In this document: positions 12,201-24,132 of the stretch, piece after piece | Layout: each line of letters opens with the position of its first letter | Numbering within the stretch: position 1 is the first letter of the stretch | DNA from: Leptasterias polaris | Taxonomy: Eukaryota > Echinodermata > Asteroidea > Forcipulatida > Asteriidae | DNA: 64,000 bases | Direction: 5' to 3' | NCBI GenBank assembly: GCA_037783415.1 | Contig: JAZGTN010000062.1 | Span: forward strand, 969,501 to 1,033,500 | Program-made: the position numbers and the translations under genes | Notes under the pieces: generated by a model | What the model saw: the letters and a program-made list of their open reading frames with translations, nothing else | The model's database searches: none | What the model was told of the DNA's origin: nothing

Positions 12201-14387
12201 AATGATTCATTCTTCCCCATTTGTTGTGTGCTAGACATTCTCGTTTGCGTCTCTTTGCGTGATTCTTTCCGAGTCCATTGCAATTCATTACATTACATGA
12301 GTTAATTTATTGCGGGGACGATCAACTATCAGCGGCGGTTGACGGTAACCCGGACTCCCGCACGCACCGTGCCGTGGACGAGCGTGCCGTCGCTCCAGCC
12401 GTGCTGTTCCCGACATCTCTGCCCCTAACATACGTGGGAAAACACTTAGAAAATATTGTCAACATGATCATTTTTATTCATTCCGATCCGCCTTCCCCCC
12501 CCCCCCCCCCCATTATTTCATCAAGAATTTTTTCAATTTATCGTCTTTAACAGAGTGATATAGTTCTATGGTAAAGAAATGTTGGTCAATACGTGAATCA
12601 TCATTCATTTTCCCCGCCGTTTTAAGAAAAATTGTGCTTTTTTGTATCCCATTAAAATTTGCCGATATTTCATTGATTCAATGAAATATCGGCAAATTTT
12701 AATGGAATAAATTAAACATACACCGTTATCATACTTACATTCAATTCTCCTATTCCATTCTGTAAAACAGTTTAATTGCTCCTTCAAATCTTCAAAATTT
12801 AAGTGGTTTGATTTTAAGGATAAAAATCCTGTGAATTAAAAATATATTACTGCAATATTTGTTGAATGATTATTGTACACCTTTTTCATTCACCTTCATC
12901 GGTATTTAAACAAAATACAAGCGTAATATTCGACACATGATCTTGTTAACAGAATAATTTCAACATTGTCTCGACCTACTTAATTTGTGTTTGTGTGGTT
13001 GTTGGTTTTTTTCATGTTTCAACTGACATAGCCATCCTTTATTCCCATTACAAACCCATATGAGCAGAATTGAGCAAAGATGACTGCAGCAGAATGAAGA
13101 ATACCTGTTCTCTTTATAAACGTTTTAACGTCTAAACTGAAATTCGTTGAATGATTTCTTGTAAGCAGTTCAAGGGTGACTATTTTTCGATACCTGTAGT
13201 CACTTTATGCTTCAACTAAAAGATACCAAAGTCATCTTTATATCCACAAAATTACCGTTAGGGTCTCTTTGTTATAATGTTCATTCCCTCCATGTAAATT
13301 TTGCATTTATTTACGTAGTTATTTTTTGCCAATCCTCAGTTTAGATAATCCCGCAGTGCCTAGTAAACAATCCCCTCCCCGACCACCAAGAGAAAAAAGG
13401 CGCTCAAGCTGACTTACACGGCCACTTGCTTAAAGCCTAGCACCGACAGGCTTTTAGTATTAAGGGCCGATAAGCCTTGTTAGAACCAATCCCCGCACTC
13501 CCAATTCCCACATCGCCTCTCCCTAGCGTCAGTCAGATCATCCGCATTTCATACGCATGACCCATTTCATTCTTATGGTTTTACTTCCAATACCATTCTG
13601 CCGTATTTCAGATTTTATAGAAAATAACTTCCCCTTTTATGCAGCCACACTGTGATTTAATAAGCTGCAATAACTCCCCGCACTATATTTGTTAGGTATG
13701 TACCACTTGGAGTGGAAGAACGTTTGCGTTCCAGCAGCGTTCTCTTGTTTTCAGAGGAGAGTAACAAACAAATGATTTATCTTCTTCTTTTTCTTAAGTG
13801 GTACCGACAGCAGAGGGCGGTGTTTGAATGACGCGTCTAATTTCAACACATTCCATCAGTGTGATCAATAAGATTCACTGGACTACATCTGAAAATCATA
13901 AATTAAATTGAAAATCTCTGAAACTACTTAGCGAAAAAAGAAGTCGTCCATACTGTAAACAAATAAAAGTGCAACTAGTTTTTATTTCAGTCATGCCCTC
14001 TCGTGTGACGTCATCATCTTTACTGTCTGTGTGTCAATTTCGTGTCCATTCATCGTGAAGAGTAGAAAATAGACAAGTACTTTTATTGGAAATGTTGCCA
14101 GGTTTGGGCTGCCTCACTATCACAAACTTTACATAATCCTTTGACTTACAAATGTTGGTTTTTTTCTTTGTTTCTTGCATACAGGTTTAACCAGCACCCC
14201 CAGCGGGGTTAGCACCACCACCCCCTTGACCACGCCCTGGACCGGTACTACATCAACCACCCAGGCTCTCCACGGTCCCTACTCAACTATTTTTCCCACT
14301 CTGCCACACGTTGCCCATGCTCAGATTAAGTCATCTCACGTCATGAAGAGTCCATCCCACGCGTCGCTATTCCCCCTCAACTACTGA
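3077..14387 (+). CDS. Phox2: Phox2 paired-type homeobox transcription factor (3' part of gene, three exons: 3077-3285, 8381-8708, 14185-14387)
   Basis: The three exons join in phase (phase 1 entry, then phase 0, then phase 1) into about 245 visible residues ending at TGA 14385-14387. The homeodomain starts at QRRIRTTF and reads through [22 protein letters not shown] and [12 protein letters not shown], nearly the vertebrate PHOX2A/B homeodomain. The VPY just after the first splice site also matches the start of PHOX2B exon 2. Family knowledge: a nuclear DNA-binding factor specifying visceral, noradrenergic and other autonomic-type neurons. After the homeodomain comes a Thr/Asn/Ser-rich tract where vertebrate PHOX2B has poly-alanine, then a basic SKKRK stretch that may be a nuclear localisation signal. 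The C-terminus (GPYSTIF, IKSS) faintly recalls the PHOX2 C-terminus (GPFASVL, VKSS). The first coding exon was not found here and is presumably upstream. Arx, Prrx and Alx fit the homeodomain less well. Confidence 0.93.
3286..8380 (+). other. Phox2 intron 2 (5.1 kb), no gene recognised
   Basis: Bounded by a clear GT donor and AG acceptor that interrupt the homeodomain. It holds a G run at 5310-5323 beside C-rich DNA and AT-rich stretches. I saw no coding sequence or recognisable element. Short conserved enhancers could be present but cannot be judged from one sequence. Confidence 0.7.
8381..8708 (+). CDS. Phox2: Phox2 exon 3 (homeodomain helix 3 and Thr/Asn-rich linker)
   Basis: The acceptor TTTGATTTACAG precedes [16 protein letters not shown]. 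The exon then encodes a low-complexity run of T, N and S (CAA/AAC-type DNA repeats around 8437-8530), a Gly/Gln-rich part and PSKKRKGDE. The donor is CAG|GTAGGC, leaving phase 1. In the next frame over the same DNA reads as poly-Gln, but only the Thr/Asn frame joins the homeodomain. Confidence 0.92.
8709..14184 (+). other. Phox2 intron 3 (5.5 kb), no gene recognised
   Basis: This intron splits the region after the homeodomain. It holds a TTTA-type microsatellite near 10413-10446, C runs at 12149-12161 (13 C) and 12495-12511 (17 C), and a perfect palindrome at 12649-12705. No coding sequence was recognised. Confidence 0.7.
12649..12705. repeat. 57-bp perfect palindrome (28-bp arms, 1-bp centre)
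   Basis: The left arm 12649-12676 is the exact reverse complement of 12678-12705, with a single T at 12677 as spacer. The arms contain TTTGCCGATATTTCATTGA. Such a spacer-free hairpin is unlike a microRNA precursor. It looks like a fold-back remnant or a recent inverted duplication. Confidence 0.9.
14185..14387 (+). CDS. Phox2: Phox2 last coding exon (C-terminus)
   Basis: The acceptor CTTGCATACAG precedes 14185. The phase matches the exon 3 donor and gives a Ser/Thr/Pro-rich C-terminal tail of 66 residues ending FPLNY and TGA. A pyrimidine-rich stretch (14150-14180) lies just upstream. The following DNA is presumably 3' UTR; I could not fix a poly(A) site. Confidence 0.85.
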
Positions 14388-16014
14388 CTGCTTGCAGCCA
14401 ACATGGCCGACAAAGAACAAGACGGCGGCGACTATGCCACTTTCATCCAGTAAACTTTAACTTCAATTTGTGAAGGCCGTCTTGGAGAGCGACCATCGGT
14501 TGTTTTGGCTGCATGCAGCCGGTACGGTTGCCCAACAAGAGTGGTAGACGTATAGCTACTTCGGTACTTGAAGGGCAGCCGTTTTGTTTAGACCGACAAT
14601 CGTTCGCCATTTTGTGCAACATGGCCATTTTGTAAATGACTATTGTATTTTTCGTGATAGCCATTTATCGAGCAGCCTCTACTTAGATAGACTCTACTAA
14701 TGGCGATCCATCGTTTTCATCATTGACAAACCAGGTTAATTTCCACTATAAACGTTCTTCAGTGGATGGAAGATGATGTTGCTGTTGGCTCAAGACAGGT
14801 TCAAACTACAGTGACGTGTGCAAAATGGTTTCCTGACTTCAGACTGTTTGCAAAGTTCAGATCCAGGCATCTCACTGAATGCTGTGCCACGCCCAAACTG
14901 TCAAAGATGGAGCGAGAAGGAAAATGGCACTGGGTCGCTGTGCACACAGCCTTACGAAGACAAAGACGAGGGTGTCGGAATTAGACGTCGTGTTACCTAC
15001 CTTTTAATTATAGTTTGTATAAATAGAGATACATAATCGTGCAATGTTAATTTACTATTGAGAAACAATCCAGGTTGATATATTAACTATTAATTTCTAC
15101 TTCTTTATTTCTTAACAAAAAGAAACTTGCCAAAAAGTACTTAAGTTGTTTGTGTTTTACACCGTGCTAAAAGTGTCTAGAAGTATTAGAGACTAAATGA
15201 ATTGTATAGCTAGATATTTTATGATTTCAATGGATAAGGAGAACTACAAACTTCTTTTGCACCTAACCTGCATTTTATCGGCCAGGTGTATACGATTGCA
15301 CATTCACCATACCATGTAATATACGTTGACAGCACAGGGACGTCTAACTATAATTGTATAATGTACTCATCCAAACGTGTAAAGAAAATGTCCAGGTAAT
15401 ATTGTTCACAGATGTTGGTTTATCTAATTTTTGGTTGCAAATAATGTTTAGTTCAAATGGTGAAATTGAAAATCGTTTATTCTAGAGCGGTGAGCAGCTT
15501 TGGTAAAATTAATTTTGAAATACGTCCATCGTAAAAATTAAAAAAATGTACGGACGGAAAAGGAATGAATAATTATTTTGTCTTTACTGATCCGGAATCA
15601 TAGCCTTGGTTTAGGGGGCTGTCTTGTCCTAGTAGTGGGTGCCATCAAATCGGGAAATTTGGACAGCACAAATGGACAGTCTTGCAATCAACATTTACCA
15701 TCAAAACAAAAATTAAACGAACAAATGCAGATAGTATGGTTCTGCGAAAGAAACACACTTAAAAATGGCTCGACGAAATTAACTTCAAGTTTCTACGAGT
15801 CGTTTCTATGTTGGTGACTTTCACATGCACTTTATCAAAAAAATAATTCATATAGAGAATGATGTATCATTTCAAATAACTGTTTCCAAGAATCATCCTT
15901 TGATAAATTATCACGCTTAGAATGAAATCCCCTTAAAACACGCGGTTGGTAATTGTCCAAGACCAGAATCCACACTTTGTGTGACACATTCACACATTAT
16001 ATTTATAACAAAGA

Positions 16015-16270
16015 TGTAAAAGTTTAAGCTCAATCGGTTATCGGAGTCACCAGTAAATAGTGAAACAAAACTTATATGTTTTCACTGTTTACAAACATCG
16101 AGTTTTGGACTCGCGAGATCAAAACAAAATTGTATACTACTTATTTCTCAAAGGCATTCAAGCAAACATATTTCAAGGGAAGTTTTTCACCATGACCATC
16201 TTTTACCATGTTTGTTAGTGCAAATCTGTTGACATTTATATTTTCAATCTTACCAATGTCGTGCACACCC
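16015..16270 (+). repeat. Dispersed repeat family R1, copy 1
   Basis: It shares ordered blocks with copies at 45100-45376, 52005-52232 and 52245-52580, including AGCTCAATCGGT, GAGTCAC, ACTCATTTCTCA-like, CACCATGACCAT and TCTTACCAATGT. The copies are diverged, so the family is old. I do not know its class. Confidence 0.75.
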
Positions 16271-19200
16271 ATTGGATAATGTACAAATATTGGATGCATA
16301 TGAGGGCATTGTCGTAGAAATCTGAACTAGGCCTATTCAATATGAAACGAAGACGAGTGAAATGGAAAAGCTAGATTATGATTCTGCGACAATGCACGAA
16401 CAAAATGCATTCAATATTTGTCTTATATAGCTCACACAAAGATCCTTGTTATTTGAAATGTATTCACAGTAAACACAATGTTGACACGGAGACATGTCGT
16501 TTAGACAAATAGGCAGGGAACAATTATTTTGTAAACGAGGCTGCGAAGCGTCCAATAATTGGACGGGCGCCTGTCCAATATTACACTTTGGAGCGTCGGA
16601 GGAGGAAGAACATGGCAAAATAATGGATGGCTCGTGACGCGTGTTCCATCAATCAAAATGACAAGGATTTGTGTGTGTGGTATAACGTCTTATCAATTTA
16701 TTGAATATATATAATATTGAAAATTAGTCCAACGCATTGGATCAAGGTACAACAAGCAGCAAATTACAGTGCTCTGTGCCCCGACTTGTATAAGGATGAT
16801 TGTCAGACTCGCAGAATTATCTCAATCAAAGACTTTGAAGAAAGAGTTTCGTAAAAATTGATATCATTTCATTGTAGAATGGTTAATTTATCATCATTGT
16901 TTTTCTTTTAATTATTTGTCGAGATTTGTTTCATTTTTTTTTCATTTTGTATACAGAATTCTACGTGCAATTTTTAGTATCAGTCTATTTTATTGACCAA
17001 CTTCTTGTTTTTATTTCTTGGAATTCCCTGTAAAATGATCACATTTCACGTTCCTCTTCGTCTCTTTCTGTCTCTTTTTCTCTTTCTCTTTCATTCTGTG
17101 AATGTGTTTGGGAACGAGGGTGATGAGATTTCCCTGACAGATTTGCAGATAATCATCTACACATCTATTATTAAACATTGTTTTATATACTTTCTAAACA
17201 TTTTTTTCTTCAAAATCTTATTTTATTACAATATTTTACATTCCTCATTATCTGAAATCCTTTATTTAAAAATAAGGATATTGTTCCTCTCACATACCTT
17301 AAAGCGATTGTCTTGGATGATTTACGAGATGCTTAGAATGACACCTAATGAATTTTAATTGTACAGTTCATTCAACCCGCGTTGAAACTACACCTTTAAT
17401 CCGTAGGCGCAGAGCCCAAGGCGGGCATCTTTTTTTGCCTCTGATTAAAAACAAGAGGCAACGACCGAGGGACTTGTCTGTTTTTTTACCACGTCACACG
17501 ATTGTCTTCAACCGCTAGTTGCACGATCGGTCATTATTCAAAACTTGGGAATATTTCCCTGGTCATTATCCCTCTGAGCGCCCGGTGTCTTCCCGTTTGC
17601 TCAGTGGAAGAACACGCCGTTCCTAATTCAGATTCAACCCGTGTCTTTGGGGAAAATGAGTCCAATATATTGAAGTCCTTAATTAACAAATTACGGTCAG
17701 TCGAAGTCGACTCTGAATATTTTGTTGTGGTCATTAACATTCGAGTGTGATGTTCTTTGTTGACGAATAATATCGTTAACTCATTCATAATTTGGTAACT
17801 TTGCGCGATAATAACGGTCAGTCATTGTTGAATTAGTGAAAATCCTTGGTCTTTAACAGTCAAAGCTGACGGTCTTTATTTGTAAAAAAAAAAAAATGCC
17901 GGTCTATTAGTTTATAGGAGTAAACCAATATCATGTGAATTTTTTGTTTACAAGTTTAAAATGACGGATACGTCTTTGAGTTTTAGAACAGTGCATTCAT
18001 TCCAATCCTATAGAATTCAGGACACACGTCATAAATATAAGTTACAAATCAATGCAGAAATCCTCGTGTTCAATTCAGTGACAAACAGACAGTTTGTAAC
18101 AAAAAAGAACTTGTTTTATGTGTTGTTGATATGCGAGACAAACAGTCAAACAAGCAATTCAGTCATTATCATTTCAACGCCACGAACCTTGCAAACAGAA
18201 ATATTCGGCACTCACGTGCGGATCCCAAATGAGACCATTGTTTCTTTTTTTACAAAAAAAAGCTTCGATTGGACTTTGTCAAAATAGAAAGGAAACAAGA
18301 AATAAGGAAAGGCGAGGCTTGAGTGATTTGAAACTGGAAATGTTGCCCTTTCCAAGTAAGAAACTGTCTTCTTTTTGGGGTGAACTCACCCCTTGGTATT
18401 ACAGGCCAATGTGCCTGTTCAATTTCGACACAATGTCTCGTTCTCTCTATAAATCCGGTTCTTATCCTTATCAACTGGAAGACCTAAGGCCCATATCTCT
18501 CGTCGTATATCAACACGGCAACTTAATATTTCCACATTTCAACAGTGAATTTTTTCCCTTAACGGACGGCAACCATATCATATTTTAGAGTCAATTTAGC
18601 TTAAAATAGACCCAGGGGACATTTGCCGTATCGTATAGTGATCGTTCTCCTATGATACCAGATCCGATGTACCGTAGCTGTTTACAGTTGATTACTATTT
18701 TTTTTACACATATCACTGATATGGGGGTTGTCTTTGCTGGTTTTGTTTTAACTGTTTATTTGTTTTACCTTATCTCGATCTCTATCTTCGAAGATGTCGT
18801 TGGTATAACTTTTTCTAATCTGATACCAAGAGTTAAAGACAGTTTGTCAATGAAAAAATTTGCTTTTTAATATGTTCTCTGTGATGTCATTTTTGAAGAG
18901 GATCGTAGCTGCATGGAGGAATGATTGATGAAGCTCCGCAAGCAAACCTGTTTTGTTTTTGGTCCAAGAGTTGGCTTTAGGCCACACGGGCCGGAAAAAA
19001 CATTCCATTCGGAAAGGCCATGATTTTGGTATGATAGAACCTCGGTTTAGGCCTCCGTAATAAGAATGTTAGAAGGGTATAGCATTTGATGTAATGAGCA
19101 AACTGACCAGCGGCTATGTCTTTCCGGCTGCCTGCTATCTTTGTAACTCTACACGGGCAGGTATATTGCGCGCCATTATCGCCATACACTGAACCGATCG

Positions 19201-19712
19201 TGTCGTCTGCCAATCTCGCAGACGATATCATAGTTTTTGGTCGCGCGATTTTCCCGCCAAAATGTATCTACCGGCGATTTGTATTTTCTCTGCTATAGAA
19301 TCCCAAATTGCCGAGACACACTGGCAATTGATCCACTGACTTAAGGGGTAGTAAATTAAGGTAATGAAGTTTGGTGATGATGAGCCGCTAAATTGCCAGC
19401 GGGGGAATTGTGTACATTTATTTTATTTCATTTCCGTGTTCATTTGTGCACCTTTTAGTAACGCGTATAAGATGGCTCCGGGATATGAAGTGCAATGTGT
19501 AACACGATGAAGTGATTTTGATAGTATTTATTTTAATTAAAACAAAACATCGCTGTTTTTCTTTGAAATGTAGGTCAGTGTTTCATTTTGCGGTTATTCC
19601 TTCTTATTAAAGAGATAGCCAAGTCTTTTTGTTATGCTGGTTTCGACAAATGTAAACTAGTATTGATTGCTTTTTCCAATATTAAAAGGGTGGCATGTTC
19701 ACATTTTGAACA

Positions 19713-19730
19713 CCCCCCCCCCCCCCCCCC
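19713..19730. repeat. Poly-C run (18)
   Basis: An uninterrupted C homopolymer on the plus strand, between ATTTTGAACA and GTTACAAAA. Confidence 0.9.
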
Positions 19731-20844
19731 GTTACAAAAAACAGCAAATATTTGTTAGCAGTTTACAGTTATTACACTTGAGGCCAAAGCCCGCACCTGT
19801 AAGGTGGATACACCGCCCTCTAGCGGTTGTCATTTAAATGAGCACTGGTAAGAACCACTGACTTGCTAGAAAAGGCCTTCAATTAAAGTCATTCTCGCCA
19901 ATGGAACGTTTTACTAGTGTTTTTGTTATTAATAATCGAAACCCATGTTCTCGCAGCATTTACTTGTTTGTATATAATTCGTAAAAGTGGAGGATTTAAC
20001 ACCGAAACTTGTACTATAGAATGATGTATAATTATTAGACAGGTAAAAATTCGTGATATGAACAGGAAGATTGTTATGAATTTCAGATTTAGAACACCTT
20101 ATTTAAAAAAATGGTAAAAGTTTGGTTCGATTTGGAAGAGGACATGTGACATATTCATTCCGTTCATCAATAAACAAAAAATGCATCATTGCACTTGTGG
20201 CACCATTATGAACAGTCTCTTTTCGTTGACTAATTTGTATTGTTGAATCATGTCTTGTTGTAGGCCTGTTTCTTGTTGTCACTTTGTTTCCTTCTCTGTT
20301 TGAGGGGGATTCTGTATATTTTATGATATTGCAAGTCCAACGTACAATTTCCTGCGATTGTTTTAAAAAGTTAGTTTGGATAAAAAGCATCAATTTTTTA
20401 CTTTAATCTGAAAGTTTTCTAATTATGAAGTTCACATTAGAACCATTTCCCCCCGTGAACTTATGTCCCTCTTAAATGAAGTCATATAATCAAAACCGTA
20501 TCTGAAAACTTAAGAAAAAGTGCAGTTTACATCTGATTTTTGTTGTCACAAACCATTAAAGAGTGTGTTTACTGCCGAAAACTGTGCATAGTTTTCACTA
20601 TTTTCTCCTTACTCACACAACTGATTAGGCCCAAAATTGTCAGACGTTTGTTATTTTATGGTTGATCACACAAAACATGAACACTGTTTGTGACAATTTT
20701 GTGTAATACCCGGCCTAAAACGTTCTTTTCAATTATTAGTTGTCCAATCACGGTGCATTGCCGTAACGGAGGGAACATGATGGGGTGGAGTGCCCTAGAG
20801 ATTTGAAGGGGTTGTTATAGGCACAGTCAGTCTTCCACCCTTAA

Positions 20845-20869
20845 CCCCCCCCCCCCCCCCCCCCCCCCC
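20845..20869. repeat. Poly-C run (25)
   Basis: Twenty-five consecutive C on the plus strand, the longest homopolymer noticed in the window. Its true length is likely uncertain in the assembly. Confidence 0.9.
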
Positions 20870-21142
20870 GTCTCTACGTCTCCTTCTGTACCTAAAAGGC
20901 TTTGTATGCATCTTCCTGCATTCATTTGGACAATCAGCATGCAGACATGCATCCTGCCTGGTGACATTCGTTGTTATCATCCAGATGTGTCGCTGCATCT
21001 GACATACACAGTGAACATCAAACACCTGTTCTAACCTCAATCTGTCAAGGGTCTTTGACATGAAGTTAAATGAAGAACTTGGTTTGGTAAGTTTTTTTAG
21101 TCATAAGTCATAATGAATAGTGCCCAATGTCATTGTGTTGCT

Positions 21143-21664
21143 ATAGACTGTGCAAGTCTCGCGTGCATTCGAACTTCCGGGACCATGATCCCAACCATGA
21201 TTATGGAGTTTTACGTGGGCGAGATTTTGTTTCGTCAATTATTTTAGTTTAACGTAGTTTAAGACCTAGAAAATTATACATGTTATTGGAATGTAATACT
21301 AAGTGATAACAAAATATGAAAGTCAAACCAATTCAACAATATAACGACGAAAACCCGAGAATTTAACTTGACCTCAGCTTCCGGTTATTGCAAAAAATGT
21401 AGAATTTTGTGCTCGCCTCCGATCATAAAACTTATGTAAACGCTTGTTTTGGATGCGCGATTTGCAAAACAAACCCTTTTCATTGCAGTCTATGGTTGTT
21501 GGGGCGTCAGCTAAAACTTTTCATAGAATTGTAATGATTTATTTTTGTTGTTCAGATTTTGTCATGAGAAATAATTTAAAACAAAGATTTGATTTCAGAA
21601 ATAAAATTTTTTTTCGTTTGACGTGTTTTCTCGTTCGGATAAGTGCGAGACTTGCACAGTCTAT
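21143..21664. mobile_element. MITE-like element with 20-bp terminal inverted repeats
   Basis: ATAGACTGTGCAAGTCTCGC at 21143-21162 is the exact reverse complement of 21645-21664. The 522-bp element has no coding capacity. No target-site duplication is evident beyond possible short matches. It is a non-autonomous DNA transposon or fold-back element of unknown superfamily. Confidence 0.75.
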
Positions 21665-23400
21665 TGGGAACGGTACATTCTCGGGAGCGCCCTCATCCGG
21701 AGAATAATATTATTATTTTTGTCAATGTTCTCATTCGCTTGGCTCCTGGCCAACGACGGGTCTCATCCAAGACTTTTGATGAGACACTGAGACCGAGCGA
21801 ATGTTATTGACCGGGAATTAATTGTGTCTGTTGTAATGTAGAATTTTGGCCAAACGATTTGCGACATAGGCCCCTAACATGATGCAGGTATCGTTGGCCA
21901 AAGTGTTCCTAAAAAATTTAACGACAGGGAACATTTGGCATTGCGATGGTTTTTGTCTGGTTTTATCACTTATTTCAGACAACTTGAAAAAAGTAAATTC
22001 ATTGTATTAATATTATTTATGTTCATCCTACTTCCCTGTACTAGTTTGGCTTACCATACCACTCAATAACACCACATAGTTACACCCATTATCCAGAATG
22101 ATCCAGACACGCCTCCTTTATATCGAGACAGTGGAACCGTTAGGTTGAAATAGCGCCCTCCATTGTACATGTTGTGTAGGCCATGTGCAAACTAGTTAAC
22201 AGACTATTATGTCGTTCATTATAACGCAAACCTCAGTTTGGTTCCTATAGTAAAGGGCTAGGATTTCCGGACAAGGTGCATTTTCACACAAGTCCGCCCG
22301 ACTAAAACATTAATTTCTCCTTCATAATCATAGTTCACCAACCGTTCAGAATTTGTTCTTGGTTCTGTTTCCTAAGGCTTGTTGTTTGTTTTTCAGTTTG
22401 AGAAAAAGGTAAGGAGGATTTTTTCTGAATTTTTGTTTATAGGGAGGAAAATATTTCAGACGGAGCCGTGTATCCGATACGACCTCCGCTCGGCTCGCTC
22501 CAACATTAGATTTTCCGGCCATTGCATGATTGATTGGTTGGCCTATTATATTAGTGGAAATCACAAAATTTGAGATTTGATCTGATTGAGTTGTAAGTAG
22601 TCTAGTTGGATAGAGCTCTTTGAGACATTCATTTTGATACTTTACTTGTGGGGATCGGTTCATGAAAACCGGACTTATGGGAAGTTATGGAATGGAAGGT
22701 CAAAGTTAAAAATATTTGACCTTGTGCTTGTTAATACATTACAATTTTTTGTGACCTTGTACCAGCGCAACGTTTTCGCGGTTGCGCACAACAGCCAATT
22801 CCCCTTGCGTAATTGAACATTTCCCAAGGGCCGTATCAACGTGTTTGACAATCAAGCGCGAAAAAGCGCGACAACTAATAGTTTTAATTCAAAAAGTAAT
22901 TACATAATTAAATACTCAACTAACTGTCATTTTTGGTTCATTATGGGGCCCTAAGAGGATAACTACTTACAGTTCACAATGAATTTGAGCGCAGAAAACA
23001 AGATTTCTTGTGATTTTACAGAAAGTTTTTCACAAATACTCCAACAAAACGGACGCCAAATTGCATATCAATCGCGAGAGAAAAACTCCATCTTGAAAGT
23101 AGTTCCGTTTATTTTTATGAATGAAACGATTAAATCTATATCCCTCCGCACCACCGATCTCTCTATAGCGTTGTACACGTTGAGGTGGTCACAGTTTCCC
23201 ATTAACAAAAAGTGGCTGCGCGGTGAACAGCGCCCTCACTCGGTATTGATTGACACTATTATTATTTTGTAAAAATAAGGGCAAAAAAAATTGAATGAGG
23301 TTCCATTTGGCTATCGTGTCCACGAATCTCATAGTTATAGGAAATCATGTAAAGAATCCTTTTCAAAACTTTTTGCCCTTCACATTTTTATGTATGTACT

Positions 23401-23467
23401 TTGTTGTGATTATCATAACCCTCCATCCTCCCGTCGGGAGGATGGAGGGTTACGATTATCGCAACAA
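23401..23467. repeat. Imperfect hairpin, 33-bp arms
   Basis: The arms are centred on 23434 and pair with about three mismatches. The core is CCCTCCATCCTCCCG against CGGGAGGATGGAGGG. No coding role is seen. Confidence 0.85.
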
Positions 23468-23853
23468 ATTTGTATGCACCTACACTGTAGTACACTCTAC
23501 AGTTCTTTTTTTGAAACCGTATCTAATCAAAATTTTGCTCTATCTTGTGTTTCTTGTTTTCACAGTGAGCTTAGGGTGGGTCAAGAAAATTCACTCCTAA
23601 AATTGTAAAAATCGTTAAATTCTCACCGCCATTCAGAATTCTCAATCAGCAGTTGCCTTTCGGTAACAAATATGGCTGCTTCCAATTAAGAGTTCTGAAA
23701 AATGGTGAGAAATTTATAGATTTTGCAATCTATAAAGTTCCAGCGGTTATCAATAGGTGGAAATTTGAATGTACCTCCTAAGATCTGGATCCCAGTTCCA
23801 GACTGTTCGGTCATCAATGACTCTCACCACCTGAGTTGTACTAGCTGTGAATT

Positions 23854-24054
23854 AGACCCAGTAACTGGGTACTCAAGTTTTGGAAATTTTGACTAAAAGA
23901 CACAACAAAATAGCATGAAAACCGTTCACTGTCATAGCAAATTGAGGTTTCCCAACACATGTACAAGTTTTCGCTGGGATGGGATGCTAGTAGTACGACC
24001 GCAGATGTCAAATTTTCTGAAAAAAATGAGTACAGCGCCCCAGTTACTGGGTCT
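23854..24054. mobile_element. 201-bp MITE with inverted termini and 9-11 bp target duplication
   Basis: The termini AGACCCAGTAACTGGG (23854-23869) and CCCAGTTACTGGGTCT (24039-24054) are perfect inverted repeats, and pairing continues inward imperfectly to about 45 bp. AGCTGTGAATT flanks both sides directly (23843-23853 and 24055-24065). Moving one base into the terminus gives a 9-bp duplication, typical of Mutator-like elements. It sits 57 bp before the GNPDA start exon begins. Confidence 0.85.
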
Positions 24055-24132
24055 AGCTGTGAATTGCTCTGTGAGCTACATGTAAGGTTTGATATTGAAC
24101 TCTTCTTTTGTTTTTTTAACAGGAAAGTTAAA

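Larger units (their letters stand above)
14388..24122. other. Phox2 3' UTR and intergenic DNA up to the first coding exon of GNPDA
   Basis: No protein-coding exon was recognised in these 9.7 kb. Contents seen: a dispersed repeat copy at 16015-16270, long C runs at 19713-19730 (18 C) and 20845-20869 (25 C), a TIR element at 21143-21664, an imperfect hairpin at 23401-23467 and a MITE at 23854-24054. An untranslated first exon and promoter of GNPDA are probably here, because the start-codon exon begins with a splice acceptor, but I cannot place them. Confidence 0.6.

Noticed and set aside
12649..12705. microRNA precursor
   Set aside because: The stem is perfectly paired with a one-base loop, which Dicer-type precursors do not have.
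17502..18588. Several open frames of 80-120 codons on both strands
   Set aside because: No recognisable domain, no splice structure, and overlapping frames on opposite strands; expected by chance.
19116..19298. NLADDIIVFG, reminiscent of the reverse transcriptase YxDD motif
   Set aside because: No other reverse transcriptase motif lies nearby and the frame is only 60 codons; treated as chance.
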